Part shown: positions 18,414 through 28,374 of the stretch, in pieces
Layout: every line of letters begins with the position of its first letter
Numbering within the stretch: position 1 is the stretch's first letter
NCBI RefSeq assembly: GCF_010093345.1
Contig: NZ_PDWT01000003.1
Coordinates: 372,001 to 436,000, forward strand
Direction: 5' to 3'
Source: Pseudoxanthomonas yeongjuensis
GTDB taxonomy: Bacteria; Pseudomonadota; Gammaproteobacteria; Xanthomonadales; Xanthomonadaceae
Length of the DNA: 64,000 nucleotides
Program-made: the position numbers and the translations under genes
Notes under the pieces: generated by a model
The model's input: only the letters and a program-made list of their open reading frames with translations
Told to the model about the DNA's origin: nothing
Database searches by the model: none

Positions 18414-18580
18414 TTCCGACTCGCGATGGGGCCGCATCGACCGTGCGGTCGAGCGGATGGTTCGAGGAAACCGCGCGCATCGCCACAACGATGCGCGCGG
18501 CGAAGCCTGCGTTCGACTAGGCGGGTCATGAGCCACGTCGTCCGTTGAAAGCCCGCGCATGCGGCAATGGCGAACGCCTT

Positions 18581-18608
18581 TCTAGAAATACTTCTCTAGA
18601 AATACTTC
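18581..18608. repeat. 14-bp tandem duplication at the 3' end of the DUF1624 gene
   Basis: TCTAGAAATACTTC is repeated perfectly twice (18581-18594 and 18595-18608). The copy nearer the gene body supplies the last codons and TAG stop of the DUF1624 protein; the second copy lies just past the stop. It looks like a recent slippage duplication. Confidence 0.85.
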
Positions 18609-19810
18609 ACCCAGCCGATCGAGGTCCGGCGTTTGAAGTTTCCGAACCAGCGGGTCGGGTAGTACAGCACGAACCACATCAACACCGTCACCACCCACAC
18701 CACCCAGAACTGCTCGGGGCCCACGCCGAAACGCTCGATGCCGGTCGGCCCGACCTGGTTGGCGCCGATGATCGCCAGCAGGATCTTGTAGCCGGTGACC
18801 AGCACCGCAAGATGCAGCAGGTAATAGAACATCGGCGCGCCGCCGAAGACCGACATGAATCGGGTGAAGGCGTTGTCGGCCTGATCGATCGCCGCCAGCA
18901 CGAAGAAGCCGCCGCCCAGCGTCATCAGCAGGAAGTCCAGCGACGGCGGGTATTTGGTGTAGTTGAGGAAATCCATCACCGTTTGCAGGGTGGTGGCCTG
19001 ATGGGTCCACGGCGCGTTTTCGCCATAGATGTTGAAGCCGCGCAGCACCAGCAGCGCCAGCCAGCAGCCCACGCCCATCAGCACCAGCAGCTTGCGCCGG
19101 CGCGTGCTGTCGAAGGTGCGCGAGAAGATCGGCCCGGTACACCAGCCCAGGAAGATAACGCCGACCCACGGCAGCGCCGGATAGGTCACGCGGACTTGCG
19201 GCGTGGTGTATTCGAACAACCAGCCGCGGTGCAGGAACAGCGTCCACAACTCGTACAGCGGATGTTCGCGCGGCAGGCTGATGCCGGCCAGCGCGTTGTG
19301 CCCGACAACGATGACCAAACCGGTAACCAGCAGCCACTTGCGCGGCAGGCTCGATGCGAACGCCAGCACCATCATCGAAAAACCGATCGCCCACAACACC
19401 TGCAGCCAGACTACCTTCGGCACTTCGCCGACCCACAGGAAACTCATCACCGTGATTTCGAGGAAGATCAGCAGCGCACCGCGCTTGAGCAGGAACTCGC
19501 GCGCCGAACGCGGCGCGGCGCCCGGCGGGTTGGCGTACAACCATGCGCCCAGGCCGGTGAGGAACACGAACACCGGCGCGCAGAAGTGCGCCGCCAGGCG
19601 GCTGAAGAACAGGAACGACGGGGTATCGGCGATGGTCATCGGATCGGTGACCGGGTAATGCAGGTACAGGTTCTCGCGAACGTGGTCCATCATCATGATG
19701 CACATCACCAGGCCGCGCAGCGCGTCGATCGAGGTGATGCGCTTGCCGTGCGCCGTAACGGCGGCGGACGCCGCGATCGCGCCCGGAATGGAAGATGTGC
19801 TGGTCGACAT
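18596..19810 (-). CDS. DUF1624 / heparan-alpha-glucosaminide N-acetyltransferase-like membrane protein
   Basis: 404-residue polytopic inner-membrane protein with about ten hydrophobic segments. The N-terminal 'KRITSIDALRGLVMCIMMMDHVRENLY' contains the R/D-A-L-R-G and MxxDH signatures of the DUF1624 acyltransferase clan, with the His-Asp pair thought to act in acyl transfer. The human relative moves acetyl groups across the lysosomal membrane to glucosamine; bacterial roles are not established. Start ATG 19810 is the third choice in the frame but begins just before the conserved segment. It follows DUF4198 and a siderophore-type receptor on the same strand, suggesting a shared operon. It may acylate a surface sugar or an exported product. 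Confidence 0.8.
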   Translation of the reverse strand: MSTSTSSIPGAIAASAAVTAHGKRITSIDALRGLVMCIMMMDHVRENLYLHYPVTDPMTIADTPSFLFFSRLAAHFCAPVFVFLTGLGAWLYANPPGAAPRSAREFLLKRGALLIFLEITVMSFLWVGEVPKVVWLQVLWAIGFSMMVLAFASSLPRKWLLVTGLVIVVGHNALAGISLPREHPLYELWTLFLHRGWLFEYTTPQVRVTYPALPWVGVIFLGWCTGPIFSRTFDSTRRRKLLVLMGVGCWLALLVLRGFNIYGENAPWTHQATTLQTVMDFLNYTKYPPSLDFLLMTLGGGFFVLAAIDQADNAFTRFMSVFGGAPMFYYLLHLAVLVTGYKILLAIIGANQVGPTGIERFGVGPEQFWVVWVVTVLMWFVLYYPTRWFGNFKRRTSIGWVKYF

Positions 19811-19908
19811 GGCGAACCTCGTGCGAATGATCGGAAAAACCACACCCCTGGACGCGCATCAGGCGACGACCGGCCCCGGGGAGAGGGCCGGCCGCGCCGT
19901 GGAATGGA

Positions 19909-20709
19909 TCAGTGCTTGGGCGGGGTGATGCCCTGCTCCAACAGCACCGACGCCGGCAGCGTCTTCGCGGTCGCAGGCAACGGATCCTGGCCCTGCTCTA
20001 CACGGAAGGACAGCGTGGTGTTGTAGCCCTCCGTCTCGTAAGCCTCATCCGGCTGGCCGGCGATCTTGCGCGTACCGGCGACTTCGTCGATGAAGTACAG
20101 GTTGATCGCATAATCGCCGCGCCACGGCAGGGCGAAACTGAAGCGGCCGTCGGCATCGCTGGTGGCAATCCGCGTCCAGCCGGACGGCGTGGCCAGGGTC
20201 AGGGTTTCGCCGGCGAGCGGCTCGCCCAGATAAGTCACCCGGAACTCGGGCGCTTCGCTGCCGCCTTTGCCGGTCGGCACGATATCCATCGTCAGCGTCG
20301 GCTGGCGTGCGCTGAAATCGCCCACCCAGCGCGTGGCCGGGACCCAGAAATTGTGCTTGCTCTTGCCGTCGCGAACGATGTCGTGCATCGGGTATTCCAG
20401 GTCCACGCTCACCAGCGAATCGGCCGCGCCCGGGTGCACGGTCTTCGGCAGGTCCATGCGGTCGACCTCCTTGGTCAGGGTCACGGCCTTTTCGCCCTGC
20501 GGCGTGATCCAGGTGGTTTCCAGCTTGCGGAAGCGATCCATGCCGCCCGGCGTCACTTCGTGCATGTTCAGGTGCATCTCGCCGTAACGGAAGGTCAAGT
20601 CCCCGGGTGTTCCTTCGTACCAGACCTGGTGCGCCTGGGCGATGCCGGTGACCAGCATCAGCAACGGCAGGAGGGAAAGCGGGCGGAGCGAACGGTGTTT
20701 GCGGCTCAT
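19909..20709 (-). CDS. DUF4198 periplasmic protein
   Basis: 266-residue exported protein. A signal peptide ends at 'VTGIAQAHQVWYEG', and cleavage after AQA leaves an N-terminal His (an amino-terminal His-Gln-Val-Trp) that could bind metal. The middle holds 'HNFWVPATRWVGDF' and a bacterial Ig-like/carboxypeptidase-regulatory-type segment 'PLAGETLTLATPSGW...ATSDADGRFSFALPWRGDYAINLYFID'. DUF4198 proteins are commonly encoded with TonB receptors or nickel/cobalt transporters, and a metal- or chelate-delivery role is inferred. It lies 63 bp after the TonB receptor. ATG 20709 is the only sensible start. Confidence 0.82.
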   Translation of the reverse strand: MSRKHRSLRPLSLLPLLMLVTGIAQAHQVWYEGTPGDLTFRYGEMHLNMHEVTPGGMDRFRKLETTWITPQGEKAVTLTKEVDRMDLPKTVHPGAADSLVSVDLEYPMHDIVRDGKSKHNFWVPATRWVGDFSARQPTLTMDIVPTGKGGSEAPEFRVTYLGEPLAGETLTLATPSGWTRIATSDADGRFSFALPWRGDYAINLYFIDEVAGTRKIAGQPDEAYETEGYNTTLSFRVEQGQDPLPATAKTLPASVLLEQGITPPKH

Positions 20710-20772
20710 ATTCTTATTCCTGAAGTGGATGTTTTTTTGGCGCGCGCCACAGTAGCGACGCGCGCCGGCGGA

Positions 20773-22938
20773 TCAGAACTTGTAACGGGCGGTCAGCATG
20801 AAGCTGCGTTCGCTTCCAGGCATCACCCAGTACAGGCTGTACGAGCTGACGTAGTGCTCCTTGTCGAGCAGATTCTTCGCGTTCAGCGACAACTGGAGGT
20901 TTTCGCTGGCTTCGTAGGAAGCCATCGCGTTCCAGATCACGTAGGACGGCAGAGTGAAGAAATCGATCTGGCTGAAGGCCGCCGCCGCACCTTCGCGCTC
21001 GCCTACGTATTGCGGTCCGCCGCCTATCGACAGTTTGCGCCCGCCCAGGGTGAGGTCCTTGAACAACACGACATTGGCGGCCTGCTTGGGCACGTTGGCC
21101 ATCTGCCGGCCTACCAGGCTCAAGCCGGTCAGCGCAGCGTTGTCCTGGGTGATGTGCGCATCGGTGTAGGCATAGGAAGCCATCATCCGCAAACCCGGTG
21201 CGAGCTGCCCGGCCACGTCCAGCTCGACGCCCTGGCTCTCCATCTCGCCAATGGCCATGTTGTAGTTGTTCGGATCCAGCGGATCGGGGGTCAGCACGTT
21301 CTCCTTGATGATCTTGTAGATCGCCAGCGTGCTGTTCAAGCGGCCGGTGTCCCATTTCGCCCCGAGCTCGTAGGATTTGCCCTCTTCCGGATCGAAGCCC
21401 TGCAGGTCGCGGCTGATGCCGCTGTTGGGGCGGAAGCTGGTTGCGCTGGTCGCGTACAACGACCACTGCTCGTTCGGCTGGTAGACCAGGCCCACGCGCG
21501 GGCTGGTCGCATTCAGCGATTGCTTGACGACCGCGTTATTCAACAGGTCGTGGACCGTCTGCCGATACTCGTCGTAGCGCACGCCGACCAGCGCCTTCCA
21601 ATGCTCGCTCAATTCCACCTGGTCCTGCGCGTAGAGAGCGTAGGACTCCTGGTTCTCGTCGGTTTGCGTGGTCGGGCGCCAGGCGGGCTTGGGCGCGCCG
21701 TAGACGGGATTCCACAGGTCGATGCCGTAGGTCGTGCCTGCCGGATCGGCCGCGTTCTGGCGACGGTGGTTGTCGAACTGATAGCCATCCACACCGATCA
21801 GCAGATTGTGGGTGATCGCGCCAGTGGCGACCTTGCCGATCAGCTCGAAGCGCCCCGAGAGGTCGGTGGCCTCGTTATCACGGTCGCGGTAACGGCGGCG
21901 CAGGATGTCGCCCGGCTGCAGCGCGCCGTAAGGACGGACTTCGGTACTGACGCCCTTCAGCGAACTTTCGCGATAACTGAAACCGGTCTGGATCGACCAG
22001 TCGTCATTGAAGTAGTGCTGCAGGAACACCTGGTGGCCGGTGGACTTGGTCTCGTGCTGGCCATCATTGGGCTCGCCGTAGAAATTGCTGATCGGCACTA
22101 CGCCCAGCTTTCCGTTCACGGCCACCACGCCACGGTCGAACGGCGCGTTCTGCTCCACCACTTCGATTTCGTAGGAGAGCGTGGTGTCGGGCGAAATCAT
22201 CCACAGGAACGACGGTGCGATCAGGGTGCGGTCGTACTTGACCGTGTCGCGGAAACTGTGGCCGCTCTGGTAGGCGGCGTTGATGCGGTAAGCGACCGTT
22301 TCGCCCAGCGGGCCGGTGGAGTCGACCGCGGCACGGTAGGTATCGAAGCTGCCCAGGCCCAGCTCGAACGAATTGGCGGGCAGGAACATCGGCTTCTTGG
22401 TGGAGATGTTGACCGTGCCGCCGGGCTCGCCGCGGCCGTACAGGGCCGAGGACGGGCCCTTGAGCACTTCCACGCTGTTCGTGTTGGCGCCGTCGCGCAC
22501 GCCGTTGTAGCCACGGCTGGAATTGAAACCGTTGACCATGTAGTCCGAGCCGTAGTCGGGGTGCCCGGCGAAGCCGCGGATGGAATAACTGTCCCACAAG
22601 CCGCCGAGATTGCTCTGGCGCGAGATGGTTGCGGACAGGTCCAGCGCACCTGCCAGGTTGGTCACGCCGGCATCGCGCAGCAGGCCGGCATCGAGGATCT
22701 GGATGCTCTGCGGCAGGTCCTTGACCAGCGCATCGGTCTTGGTCGCGCCGGTCACGCTGAGGTTGCGGTAGGGCTTGCGCTCGTCACGGACCTCGACGGA
22801 ATCCAGGGTCTTGGCGCTGGTATCGGTTTGTGCGGTGGCGGACGCGGCCTGGGCCGCTTCCTGCGCCAGCGCCATCTGGGTGCAGCAGGCGAGGCAGGTG
22901 GGAATCAGGATGCGGAATGCGGAATGGCGACGGGACAT
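20773..22938 (-). CDS. TonB-dependent siderophore receptor
   Basis: 721-residue outer-membrane receptor. A signal peptide (MSRRHSAFRILIPTCLACC...LAQ) precedes a plug with 'TKTDALVKDLPQSIQILDAGLL', 'YSIRGFAGHPDYGSDYMVNG' and 'VEVLKGPSSALYGRGEPGGTVN', which are siderophore-receptor plug motifs. The barrel ends in ARYKF. ATG 22938 has an upstream CAGGAAC; a longer frame adds 31 non-signal residues. No clear Fur box was found in the upstream 500 bp, so iron regulation is not shown. Downstream DUF4198 and DUF1624 genes are probably co-transcribed. The ligand may be a ferric siderophore or another metal chelate. Confidence 0.92.
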   Translation of the reverse strand: MSRRHSAFRILIPTCLACCTQMALAQEAAQAASATAQTDTSAKTLDSVEVRDERKPYRNLSVTGATKTDALVKDLPQSIQILDAGLLRDAGVTNLAGALDLSATISRQSNLGGLWDSYSIRGFAGHPDYGSDYMVNGFNSSRGYNGVRDGANTNSVEVLKGPSSALYGRGEPGGTVNISTKKPMFLPANSFELGLGSFDTYRAAVDSTGPLGETVAYRINAAYQSGHSFRDTVKYDRTLIAPSFLWMISPDTTLSYEIEVVEQNAPFDRGVVAVNGKLGVVPISNFYGEPNDGQHETKSTGHQVFLQHYFNDDWSIQTGFSYRESSLKGVSTEVRPYGALQPGDILRRRYRDRDNEATDLSGRFELIGKVATGAITHNLLIGVDGYQFDNHRRQNAADPAGTTYGIDLWNPVYGAPKPAWRPTTQTDENQESYALYAQDQVELSEHWKALVGVRYDEYRQTVHDLLNNAVVKQSLNATSPRVGLVYQPNEQWSLYATSATSFRPNSGISRDLQGFDPEEGKSYELGAKWDTGRLNSTLAIYKIIKENVLTPDPLDPNNYNMAIGEMESQGVELDVAGQLAPGLRMMASYAYTDAHITQDNAALTGLSLVGRQMANVPKQAANVVLFKDLTLGGRKLSIGGGPQYVGEREGAAAAFSQIDFFTLPSYVIWNAMASYEASENLQLSLNAKNLLDKEHYVSSYSLYWVMPGSERSFMLTARYKF

Positions 22939-23366
22939 GGGCGGTTCCTGAATCGGAGGGTAAAGGCGATAGGCATTGGCGGATGGAGCGGACGCAGCAT
23001 CCCGACATCGTTTTCCCCTCGTCTTGTACAAAACATATTGCCGTCATCAGAACGACATTACGCGCCGACATGCCCTCGCCCACCATACATTTGCATTGGC
23101 GAGGCGAGCTTTCCCGGCAGATCACGCTGCCATTGCCGACGCACCCCGCAGCGCAGCATCCGACTCCGCGGCCACGCTTGCGCGCATGCGTGGCGCGATG
23201 CGCATGCAGGATCGGCAGGGTCCCTTATCGTTGCCGGAGAAACAATGTTGGAAGCACCTGCCTGCAACCGTTCCGGCCGTCGCGGGACGAATATTCCCGC
23301 ACCCACCACGTTCGCTCCGGGCACCAGACTGGTGCAACGCCCCGGCAACCGAGCAGCCGATCAACC
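22939..23366. other. Upstream region of the siderophore receptor, no gene seen
   Basis: No credible coding frame. It contains a GCGCATGC-rich tract around 23180-23212. Receptor promoter elements and a Fur box could not be picked out with confidence. Confidence 0.45.
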
Positions 23367-23436
23367 TGCAGGAGCGGCGCGAGCCGCGGTCGGGTTTTAC
23401 CGGGAACGCTTTGCCGCGCCCAGGTGCGCTCCTGCA
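23367..23436. repeat. Dispersed palindromic (REP-like) element
   Basis: TGCAGGAGCG (23367-23376) and its exact complement CGCTCCTGCA (23427-23436) bracket a 50-bp spacer that includes GCGGCGCGAGCCGC, a second hairpin. The AGGAGCG ends match the larger inverted repeat at 58507-58590, indicating one repeat family. Confidence 0.6.
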
Positions 23437-23454
23437 TGGGGGTGTGTCCACATC

Positions 23455-23494
23455 GAAAAAAGAAACCGCCCGCGTGGGTTCACCACGCGGGCGG
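23455..23494 (-). terminator. Strong intrinsic terminator of the metal efflux operon
   Basis: A perfect 12-bp GC-rich stem (23466-23477 with 23483-23494) with a 5-nt loop. On the minus strand it is followed by TTTCTTTTTT. It lies 48 bp past the stop of the small periplasmic protein and ends the efflux transcript. Confidence 0.9.
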
Positions 23495-23542
23495 CAGGGT
23501 CGGCAACAAGGTCCGCGGGATCCCCGCAGGATCTCCGCAGGG

Positions 23543-23941
23543 TCAGGGAATCGCGTAACGGACCGAGATGGTCTGGGCGGTAGGCAACACCACGACCAGG
23601 ATCACGCGGTCGCCGGAAACCGGCGTGGCTCCGGCGGCGCTCAGCTTCTTGCCGTCGGTGGTCAGGACAGCTTCCTTCTTCCCGCCGGACTTGCCGATGA
23701 CGGTCATCTTGCCGGTGATGCCCGTGGTCGACATCAGCTCGCCGTGGTCGTCCATGTAGACCTGCGCGCCGCCCGGCGCGGCGGAGACGAGTTCGAAGGA
23801 AATTTCCTGCGCGGCCTTGACTATGCCGCCGAAGCGCGCCTTGGCCTCGCCATGGGCCTGCGCAGGCATCGCGGCGCTGAACTGGAAGCCGGCACCCAGC
23901 AACAGGGCCGCCACAAGGAAGAAGGGGGAACGATGACGCAT
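23543..23941 (-). CDS. Small periplasmic protein of the metal efflux operon, function unknown
   Basis: 132-residue protein not matched to a named family. A signal peptide ends near 'SAAMPAQAHGEAKARFGG', so the mature protein would begin with His or nearby. The rest alternates beta-strand-like segments ('ISFELVSAAPGGAQVYMDDHGELM', 'GKMTVIGKSGGKKEAVLTTDG') and resembles a small single-domain beta protein. ATG 23941 has AGGAGAG at good spacing. It follows the RND pump by 115 bp and precedes the terminator. It could be a periplasmic metal-binding or sensing partner of the pump; the single mature His near the N-terminus and an acidic patch (DDHGE) are consistent with that but not proof. Confidence 0.75.
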   Translation of the reverse strand: MRHRSPFFLVAALLLGAGFQFSAAMPAQAHGEAKARFGGIVKAAQEISFELVSAAPGGAQVYMDDHGELMSTTGITGKMTVIGKSGGKKEAVLTTDGKKLSAAGATPVSGDRVILVVVLPTAQTISVRYAIP

Positions 23942-24056
23942 GGGACTCTCCTGTTCGGGGGTGGGGTTTTGCATTGCGGCACTCTCGTAGGCGGCGCCAC
24001 GCGGGCCTGTTTCACGACGGATACCCGGCGCGCGTGCGGCACGCCGGATGCATTGT

Positions 24057-27000
24057 TCAGAACGCATCCTGTATGGACTCGTTACCACCGGATTCGCTGT
24101 CCTCGGTCTGTTGCAGCAGGCGCAGCGTCGGCTTCTCGCCGAACAGCCAATAGATCACCGGCGTCAGCAGCGTATCCAGCAGGGTCGAGCTGACCAGGCC
24201 GCCGAAGATCACCACCGCCACCGGATGCAGCAACTCCTTGCCGGGTGCGTCGGCGGCGAGCAATAGCGGAGTCAACGCCAGTGCCGCGGTCAGCGCGGTC
24301 ATCAGCACGGGGGTCAGGCGTTCCAGCGAGCCGCGCACGATCATCGCCTGGCTGAAGCTTTCGCCCTCGAACTTGCACAGGTTGATGTAGTGGCTGATCT
24401 TGAGGATGCCGTTGCGCGTGGAGATGCCGGCCAAGGTGATGAAGCCGACCATCGACGCCACCGAAAGCTCCACCCCGGCGAGCCACATCGCGATCACGCT
24501 GCCGATCAGCGCCAGCGGAATGTTGGCCATGATGATGCAGGCCAGCACCGCCGAACGGTAACGGCTGTACAGCAGCAGGAAGATCAGCGCCAGCGACACC
24601 AGCGCCAGGCCGGAGATCAGGCGCGTGGCCTGCTCCTGGGCCTGGAACTGGCCCTCCAGGGTGATGAAGTCGTTCGCCGGCAACTGCATCCCGGCCACCA
24701 CCTTGCGCACGTCGGCGATGATCCGGCTCATGTCCGAACCATCGGTGTTGGCGTACACCGCGATGCGGCGACGGCCGTTCTCGCGGCCGATCTGGTTGGG
24801 GCCGTCGGTTTCGGCGATATCGGCGATGGCCGATACCGGCAGGCGTCCGGCGGGCGTATCGATCAGCGTGCGCATCAGGTCATGCGGGCCGCGCGCGTTG
24901 TCGGGCAGGCGCAGGACCATGTCGTAACGGCGCTGGCCGTCGATGATCTCCGCGCCGTGCGCACCGTCGGTGAGCGCCTGCAGCAGGCGCACCGCCTCGC
25001 CCGGCGCCAGGCCGGCCTGCGCCGCGCGGCGCTGGTCGATGCGCACGGTGATCTGCGGGATCAGCACCTGCTTTTCCACGGTCAGGTCGACCAGGCCCGG
25101 GACCGTCGCCAGCTTCCCGCGCAACTGCTCGGCCAGGCCACGCAGGGTATCCAGGTCGTCGCCGAAGATCTTCAACGCCACCTGCGCGCGCACGCCCGAC
25201 AGCAAGTGGTCCAGGCGATGGGCGATGGGCGCGCCGATCGCGGTCTGCGCCGGCAGCACCGAGAGCTTCTCGCGCAGGTCGGCCAGCACTTCCTCGCGGC
25301 TGCGATCGGAAGGCTTCAGGTCGACGTCGATTTCCGAGGAATGCACGCCTTCGGCATGTTCGTCCAGTTCGGCGCGGCCAGTGCGGCGGCCTACCTGGGT
25401 CACTTCCGGCACCTGCAGGATCTGCTGCTCGGCGGCGCGACCGATGCGGTTGGATTCCTCCAGCGAGGTGCCCGGGCTCAACAGCATGCCCAGCACCAGC
25501 GAGCCTTCGTTGAACGACGGCAGGAACGCGCGCGGGAAGAACGGCACCGACGCGGCCGCCAGCGCCACTGCGGCCGTCGCCACGATGAGCAGCTTGCGCG
25601 CGCGCGGGAACGACCACCTCAGCAGGCGTTCGTCCCACGCCTTCAGTTTGCGCACCAGCAGACCATCGCCGTGCGACAGCCGTTTCATCTTCGGCAGCAG
25701 GTAACTGGCCAGCACCGGCGTCACCGTCACCGACACCAGCAGGGACGCCAGGATGGAGACGATGTAGGCCACGCCCAGCGGCGCGAACAGCCGGCCTTCG
25801 ATGCCCGGCAGCGCGAACAGCGGCACGAACACCAGCACCACGATGGCCGTGGCGTAGATGATGCCGGAACGCACCTCCAGGCTGGCCTGGCGCACCACCT
25901 GCAACACCGGCAGCGGCTCCGGCAGCAGGCGATTCTGCTTCAGCCGGCGCTGGATGTTTTCGATGTCGACGACCGCGTCGTCGACCAGTTCGCCGATGGC
26001 GATGGCCAGGCCGCCCATGGTCATCACGTTGATCGACAGGCCCAGGTAGCGGAACACCAGCGCCGCCGCGGCCAGCGACAACGGGATCGCCAGCAGCGAG
26101 ATCAACGTGGTGCGCGCCGACAGCAGGAACGCGAACAGCACGATCGCGACCATGATGGCGCCGTCGCGCAACGCCTCTGCAACGTTGCCGATGGAGGCTT
26201 CGATGAAGTCCGCCTGGCGGAACAGCACGCGCGGCTTCTCGACGCCGTGCGGCAGGCCCTGGGCCAGTTCGCCCAGCGCGCCTTCCAGCGCCTCGGTGAT
26301 CTTCACCGTGTCGCCACCCGTCTGTTTCTGCACGCTGACGATCACCGCCGGCGATCCGGAATAGCTGGCGTCGCCACGCTTGTTGGCCGGCGCATAGCGC
26401 ACCTGCGCCACCTGCGACAGCAGCACCGCGTCGCCGTCCTTCCAGCCGACCGGCACGTTCTGCAGGTCTTCGATGCGCAGGCTGCGGCCGATGTGGCGGA
26501 TCAGGTATTCGCGGCTGTTGAGGTCGATGAAGCCGCCGCCGGCGTTGCTGGCGAATCCGGCCAGCGCGTCCTTCATTTCGGTCAGCGACACGCCGGTCAT
26601 GGCCATGCGCGCGGTGTCGGGTTCAACGCGCAGGGTACGCACGTCGCCACCGATGGGAATCACCTGGGACACGCCGGGCACCGCCAGCAAACGCGGGCGC
26701 AGCACGTAGTCGACGTACTCGCGCACCTTCATCGGGTCGTCGGCGTGGCCATCGGCGGACAACGGCAGCGCGACCAGCATGATCTCGCCCATGATCGAAC
26801 TGACCGGGCCCATCGCCGGAGCCAGGCCGTCGGGCAGTTGCTCGCGCACCAGCACCAGGCGCTCGGCCACCATCTGCCGGTTGCGGTAGACGTCGGTACC
26901 CCAGTCGAACTCGGCGTAGACGATCGACAGGCCCACGCCCGAGGTGGAACGCACGCGGGTCACGCCCGGCATGCCGTTGAGCGCGGTTTCGATGGGGAAG

Positions 27001-27197
27001 GTGACGGTCTGCTCGACCTCTTCCGGCGCCATGCCGCCGGCTTCGGTCAGCACGGTGACCGTCGGCTTGTCCAGCGTCGGGAACACGTCCACCGGCGTGC
27101 GCAGCGAAACGATGATGCCGTACACCAGCAGGAGCGCGGCGAAGGCCAGCACCATCAGGCGGTTGCGCAACGCGAAACTGACTATCCAATTGAACAT
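24057..27197 (-). CDS. Heavy-metal efflux RND pump (CzcA/CusA family)
   Basis: 1046-residue inner-membrane trimer subunit exporting a metal cation through the envelope by proton antiport. It starts [20 protein letters not shown], has '[30 protein letters not shown]' typical of HME pumps, and two halves with six helices each. Helix 4 carries '[13 protein letters not shown]': acidic residues needed for proton transfer, arranged differently from the CzcA 'DFG...VDGAVVIVEN' and the CusA pattern, so the metal (Cu/Ag, Zn/Co/Cd, or other) cannot be assigned. The C-terminus is short and acidic. It sits 22 bp after the adaptor gene. Confidence 0.92.
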   Translation of the reverse strand: MFNWIVSFALRNRLMVLAFAALLLVYGIIVSLRTPVDVFPTLDKPTVTVLTEAGGMAPEEVEQTVTFPIETALNGMPGVTRVRSTSGVGLSIVYAEFDWGTDVYRNRQMVAERLVLVREQLPDGLAPAMGPVSSIMGEIMLVALPLSADGHADDPMKVREYVDYVLRPRLLAVPGVSQVIPIGGDVRTLRVEPDTARMAMTGVSLTEMKDALAGFASNAGGGFIDLNSREYLIRHIGRSLRIEDLQNVPVGWKDGDAVLLSQVAQVRYAPANKRGDASYSGSPAVIVSVQKQTGGDTVKITEALEGALGELAQGLPHGVEKPRVLFRQADFIEASIGNVAEALRDGAIMVAIVLFAFLLSARTTLISLLAIPLSLAAAALVFRYLGLSINVMTMGGLAIAIGELVDDAVVDIENIQRRLKQNRLLPEPLPVLQVVRQASLEVRSGIIYATAIVVLVFVPLFALPGIEGRLFAPLGVAYIVSILASLLVSVTVTPVLASYLLPKMKRLSHGDGLLVRKLKAWDERLLRWSFPRARKLLIVATAAVALAAASVPFFPRAFLPSFNEGSLVLGMLLSPGTSLEESNRIGRAAEQQILQVPEVTQVGRRTGRAELDEHAEGVHSSEIDVDLKPSDRSREEVLADLREKLSVLPAQTAIGAPIAHRLDHLLSGVRAQVALKIFGDDLDTLRGLAEQLRGKLATVPGLVDLTVEKQVLIPQITVRIDQRRAAQAGLAPGEAVRLLQALTDGAHGAEIIDGQRRYDMVLRLPDNARGPHDLMRTLIDTPAGRLPVSAIADIAETDGPNQIGRENGRRRIAVYANTDGSDMSRIIADVRKVVAGMQLPANDFITLEGQFQAQEQATRLISGLALVSLALIFLLLYSRYRSAVLACIIMANIPLALIGSVIAMWLAGVELSVASMVGFITLAGISTRNGILKISHYINLCKFEGESFSQAMIVRGSLERLTPVLMTALTAALALTPLLLAADAPGKELLHPVAVVIFGGLVSSTLLDTLLTPVIYWLFGEKPTLRLLQQTEDSESGGNESIQDAF

Positions 27198-27219
27198 GAG
27201 TATTTCCCGGAGTGGATGG

Positions 27220-28374
27220 TCAGCGGATCTGTGCGATCAGCGCGGCGCCCTGCACCACGACGCGGTTCTCTTCGCCCAGTCCCTGGATGACGACCACGTT
27301 GCGCGCATCCAGCGGACGCACCTGCACCGGCTGCGGGATGTAGCGCTCGGCGCCGGACTTGATCCACACGATCGGTTCGTTGGCGGAGTTGCGCACCACC
27401 GCTTCGTTCGGCAGCACGTAGCCCTTGCTGCGCTCGCGCAACTGCGCGATCACCGTGACCGGCTGGCCGACCACCAGTTGCAGGCTGTCGTGCTCGTCGT
27501 CGGCGCCGGCGCGGAAGCTCATCGGGATCAGGCCGTCGCGCAGGCTGCGCGCGGCGCCGACCAGTTGCAGCTGCGCGCCGTGCGCCTCGGCCACGCGCGC
27601 GCTTTCGATGCGTTCGGCCAAGGTCGGGTCGGCGGTGGTGGCCTCGATCAGCAAGTGCGCCGGGTCGACGATCTGGAACAGCACGTCGCGGACTTCGACC
27701 ACCTGGCCGGTGATCACGCTGGCCTGTGCGATCACGCCGGATACCGGGGCGATGAGCGGTTCGCGCCCGGCCAGGCCGGCGCCGACGCTGCGTTCGCTGC
27801 TGCTGAACGCCTGCAGTTCGGCACGCGCCTGTTCGATTTCCTTGCGCGGCACCACATCGGCCAGCGATTCGAGGCGCGCGACCTTCTGCCGCGCCAACTG
27901 GCGGTTGCTGCGCAGTTCGGCCAGCCTGGACTGTTGCTCGGAACGCGCGTACGGGTCGGCGTTGTAGCGCACGTAGCCCAGTACCTGGCCGCGCTTGACC
28001 GTTTGACCGATGACCGGCAAGCCGCCCGGGCCCGGCTCGATGCGCCCGCTGCTGGTGGCCTGCACCAGGCCGCCGGCATTGGGATCGTTGGCGACCTTGC
28101 CCAGCAGTTCGACGCTGGCGGCGGCATCGGTTTCCGGGGCGACGCGCGTGCGGATGACCATGCGCCGCTGCGACGCCATCGGCACGTTGACGCTGCCATC
28201 GGGCAGGCGCGCCACGCCAGCGGGATTGCTTCCGGCGCCCGGGGCGTCGAGGTGTTCGCCGTTGGGGCCATGCGCGCCGGGCGAGGCCTGCAGGTCGACG
28301 GCGGCGGTCAGCAGCAGACTGAGGGTCGCGGCCAGCGCCGCGGCGATGGCACAGGTGGCTAGGGTGCGGTTCAT
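27220..28374 (-). CDS. Efflux RND periplasmic adaptor (CzcB-like) with an extra N-terminal motif
   Basis: 384-residue adaptor linking the RND pump to its outer-membrane factor. An N-terminal signal or anchor helix is followed by '[18 protein letters not shown]', a His-containing tag shared with the neighbouring 187-residue protein. The lipoyl/hairpin/beta-barrel order is visible: '[24 protein letters not shown]', a coiled-coil hairpin (about 150-195: '[25 protein letters not shown]') and '[17 protein letters not shown]'. ATG 28374 overlaps the preceding gene stop as ATGA. The two His in the tag may bind the exported metal; this is inferred. Confidence 0.88.
   Translation of the reverse strand: MNRTLATCAIAAALAATLSLLLTAAVDLQASPGAHGPNGEHLDAPGAGSNPAGVARLPDGSVNVPMASQRRMVIRTRVAPETDAAASVELLGKVANDPNAGGLVQATSSGRIEPGPGGLPVIGQTVKRGQVLGYVRYNADPYARSEQQSRLAELRSNRQLARQKVARLESLADVVPRKEIEQARAELQAFSSSERSVGAGLAGREPLIAPVSGVIAQASVITGQVVEVRDVLFQIVDPAHLLIEATTADPTLAERIESARVAEAHGAQLQLVGAARSLRDGLIPMSFRAGADDEHDSLQLVVGQPVTVIAQLRERSKGYVLPNEAVVRNSANEPIVWIKSGAERYIPQPVQVRPLDARNVVVIQGLGEENRVVVQGAALIAQIR

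Noticed and set aside
20720-20772. Terminator after the siderophore receptor
   Set aside because: A GC hairpin (GGCGCGCG/CGCGCGCC) exists, but on the transcribed strand it is followed by A residues instead of T, so it should not terminate the minus-strand message.
19912-23583. 1223-codon open frame on the plus strand
   Set aside because: It is exactly antisense to the siderophore receptor and DUF4198 genes, is rich in Arg/His/Gln/Val with no domain, and comes from high-GC codon bias on the real strand.
24390-27290. 966-codon plus-strand open frame
   Set aside because: Antisense of the metal RND pump; composition dominated by His/Gln/Arg.
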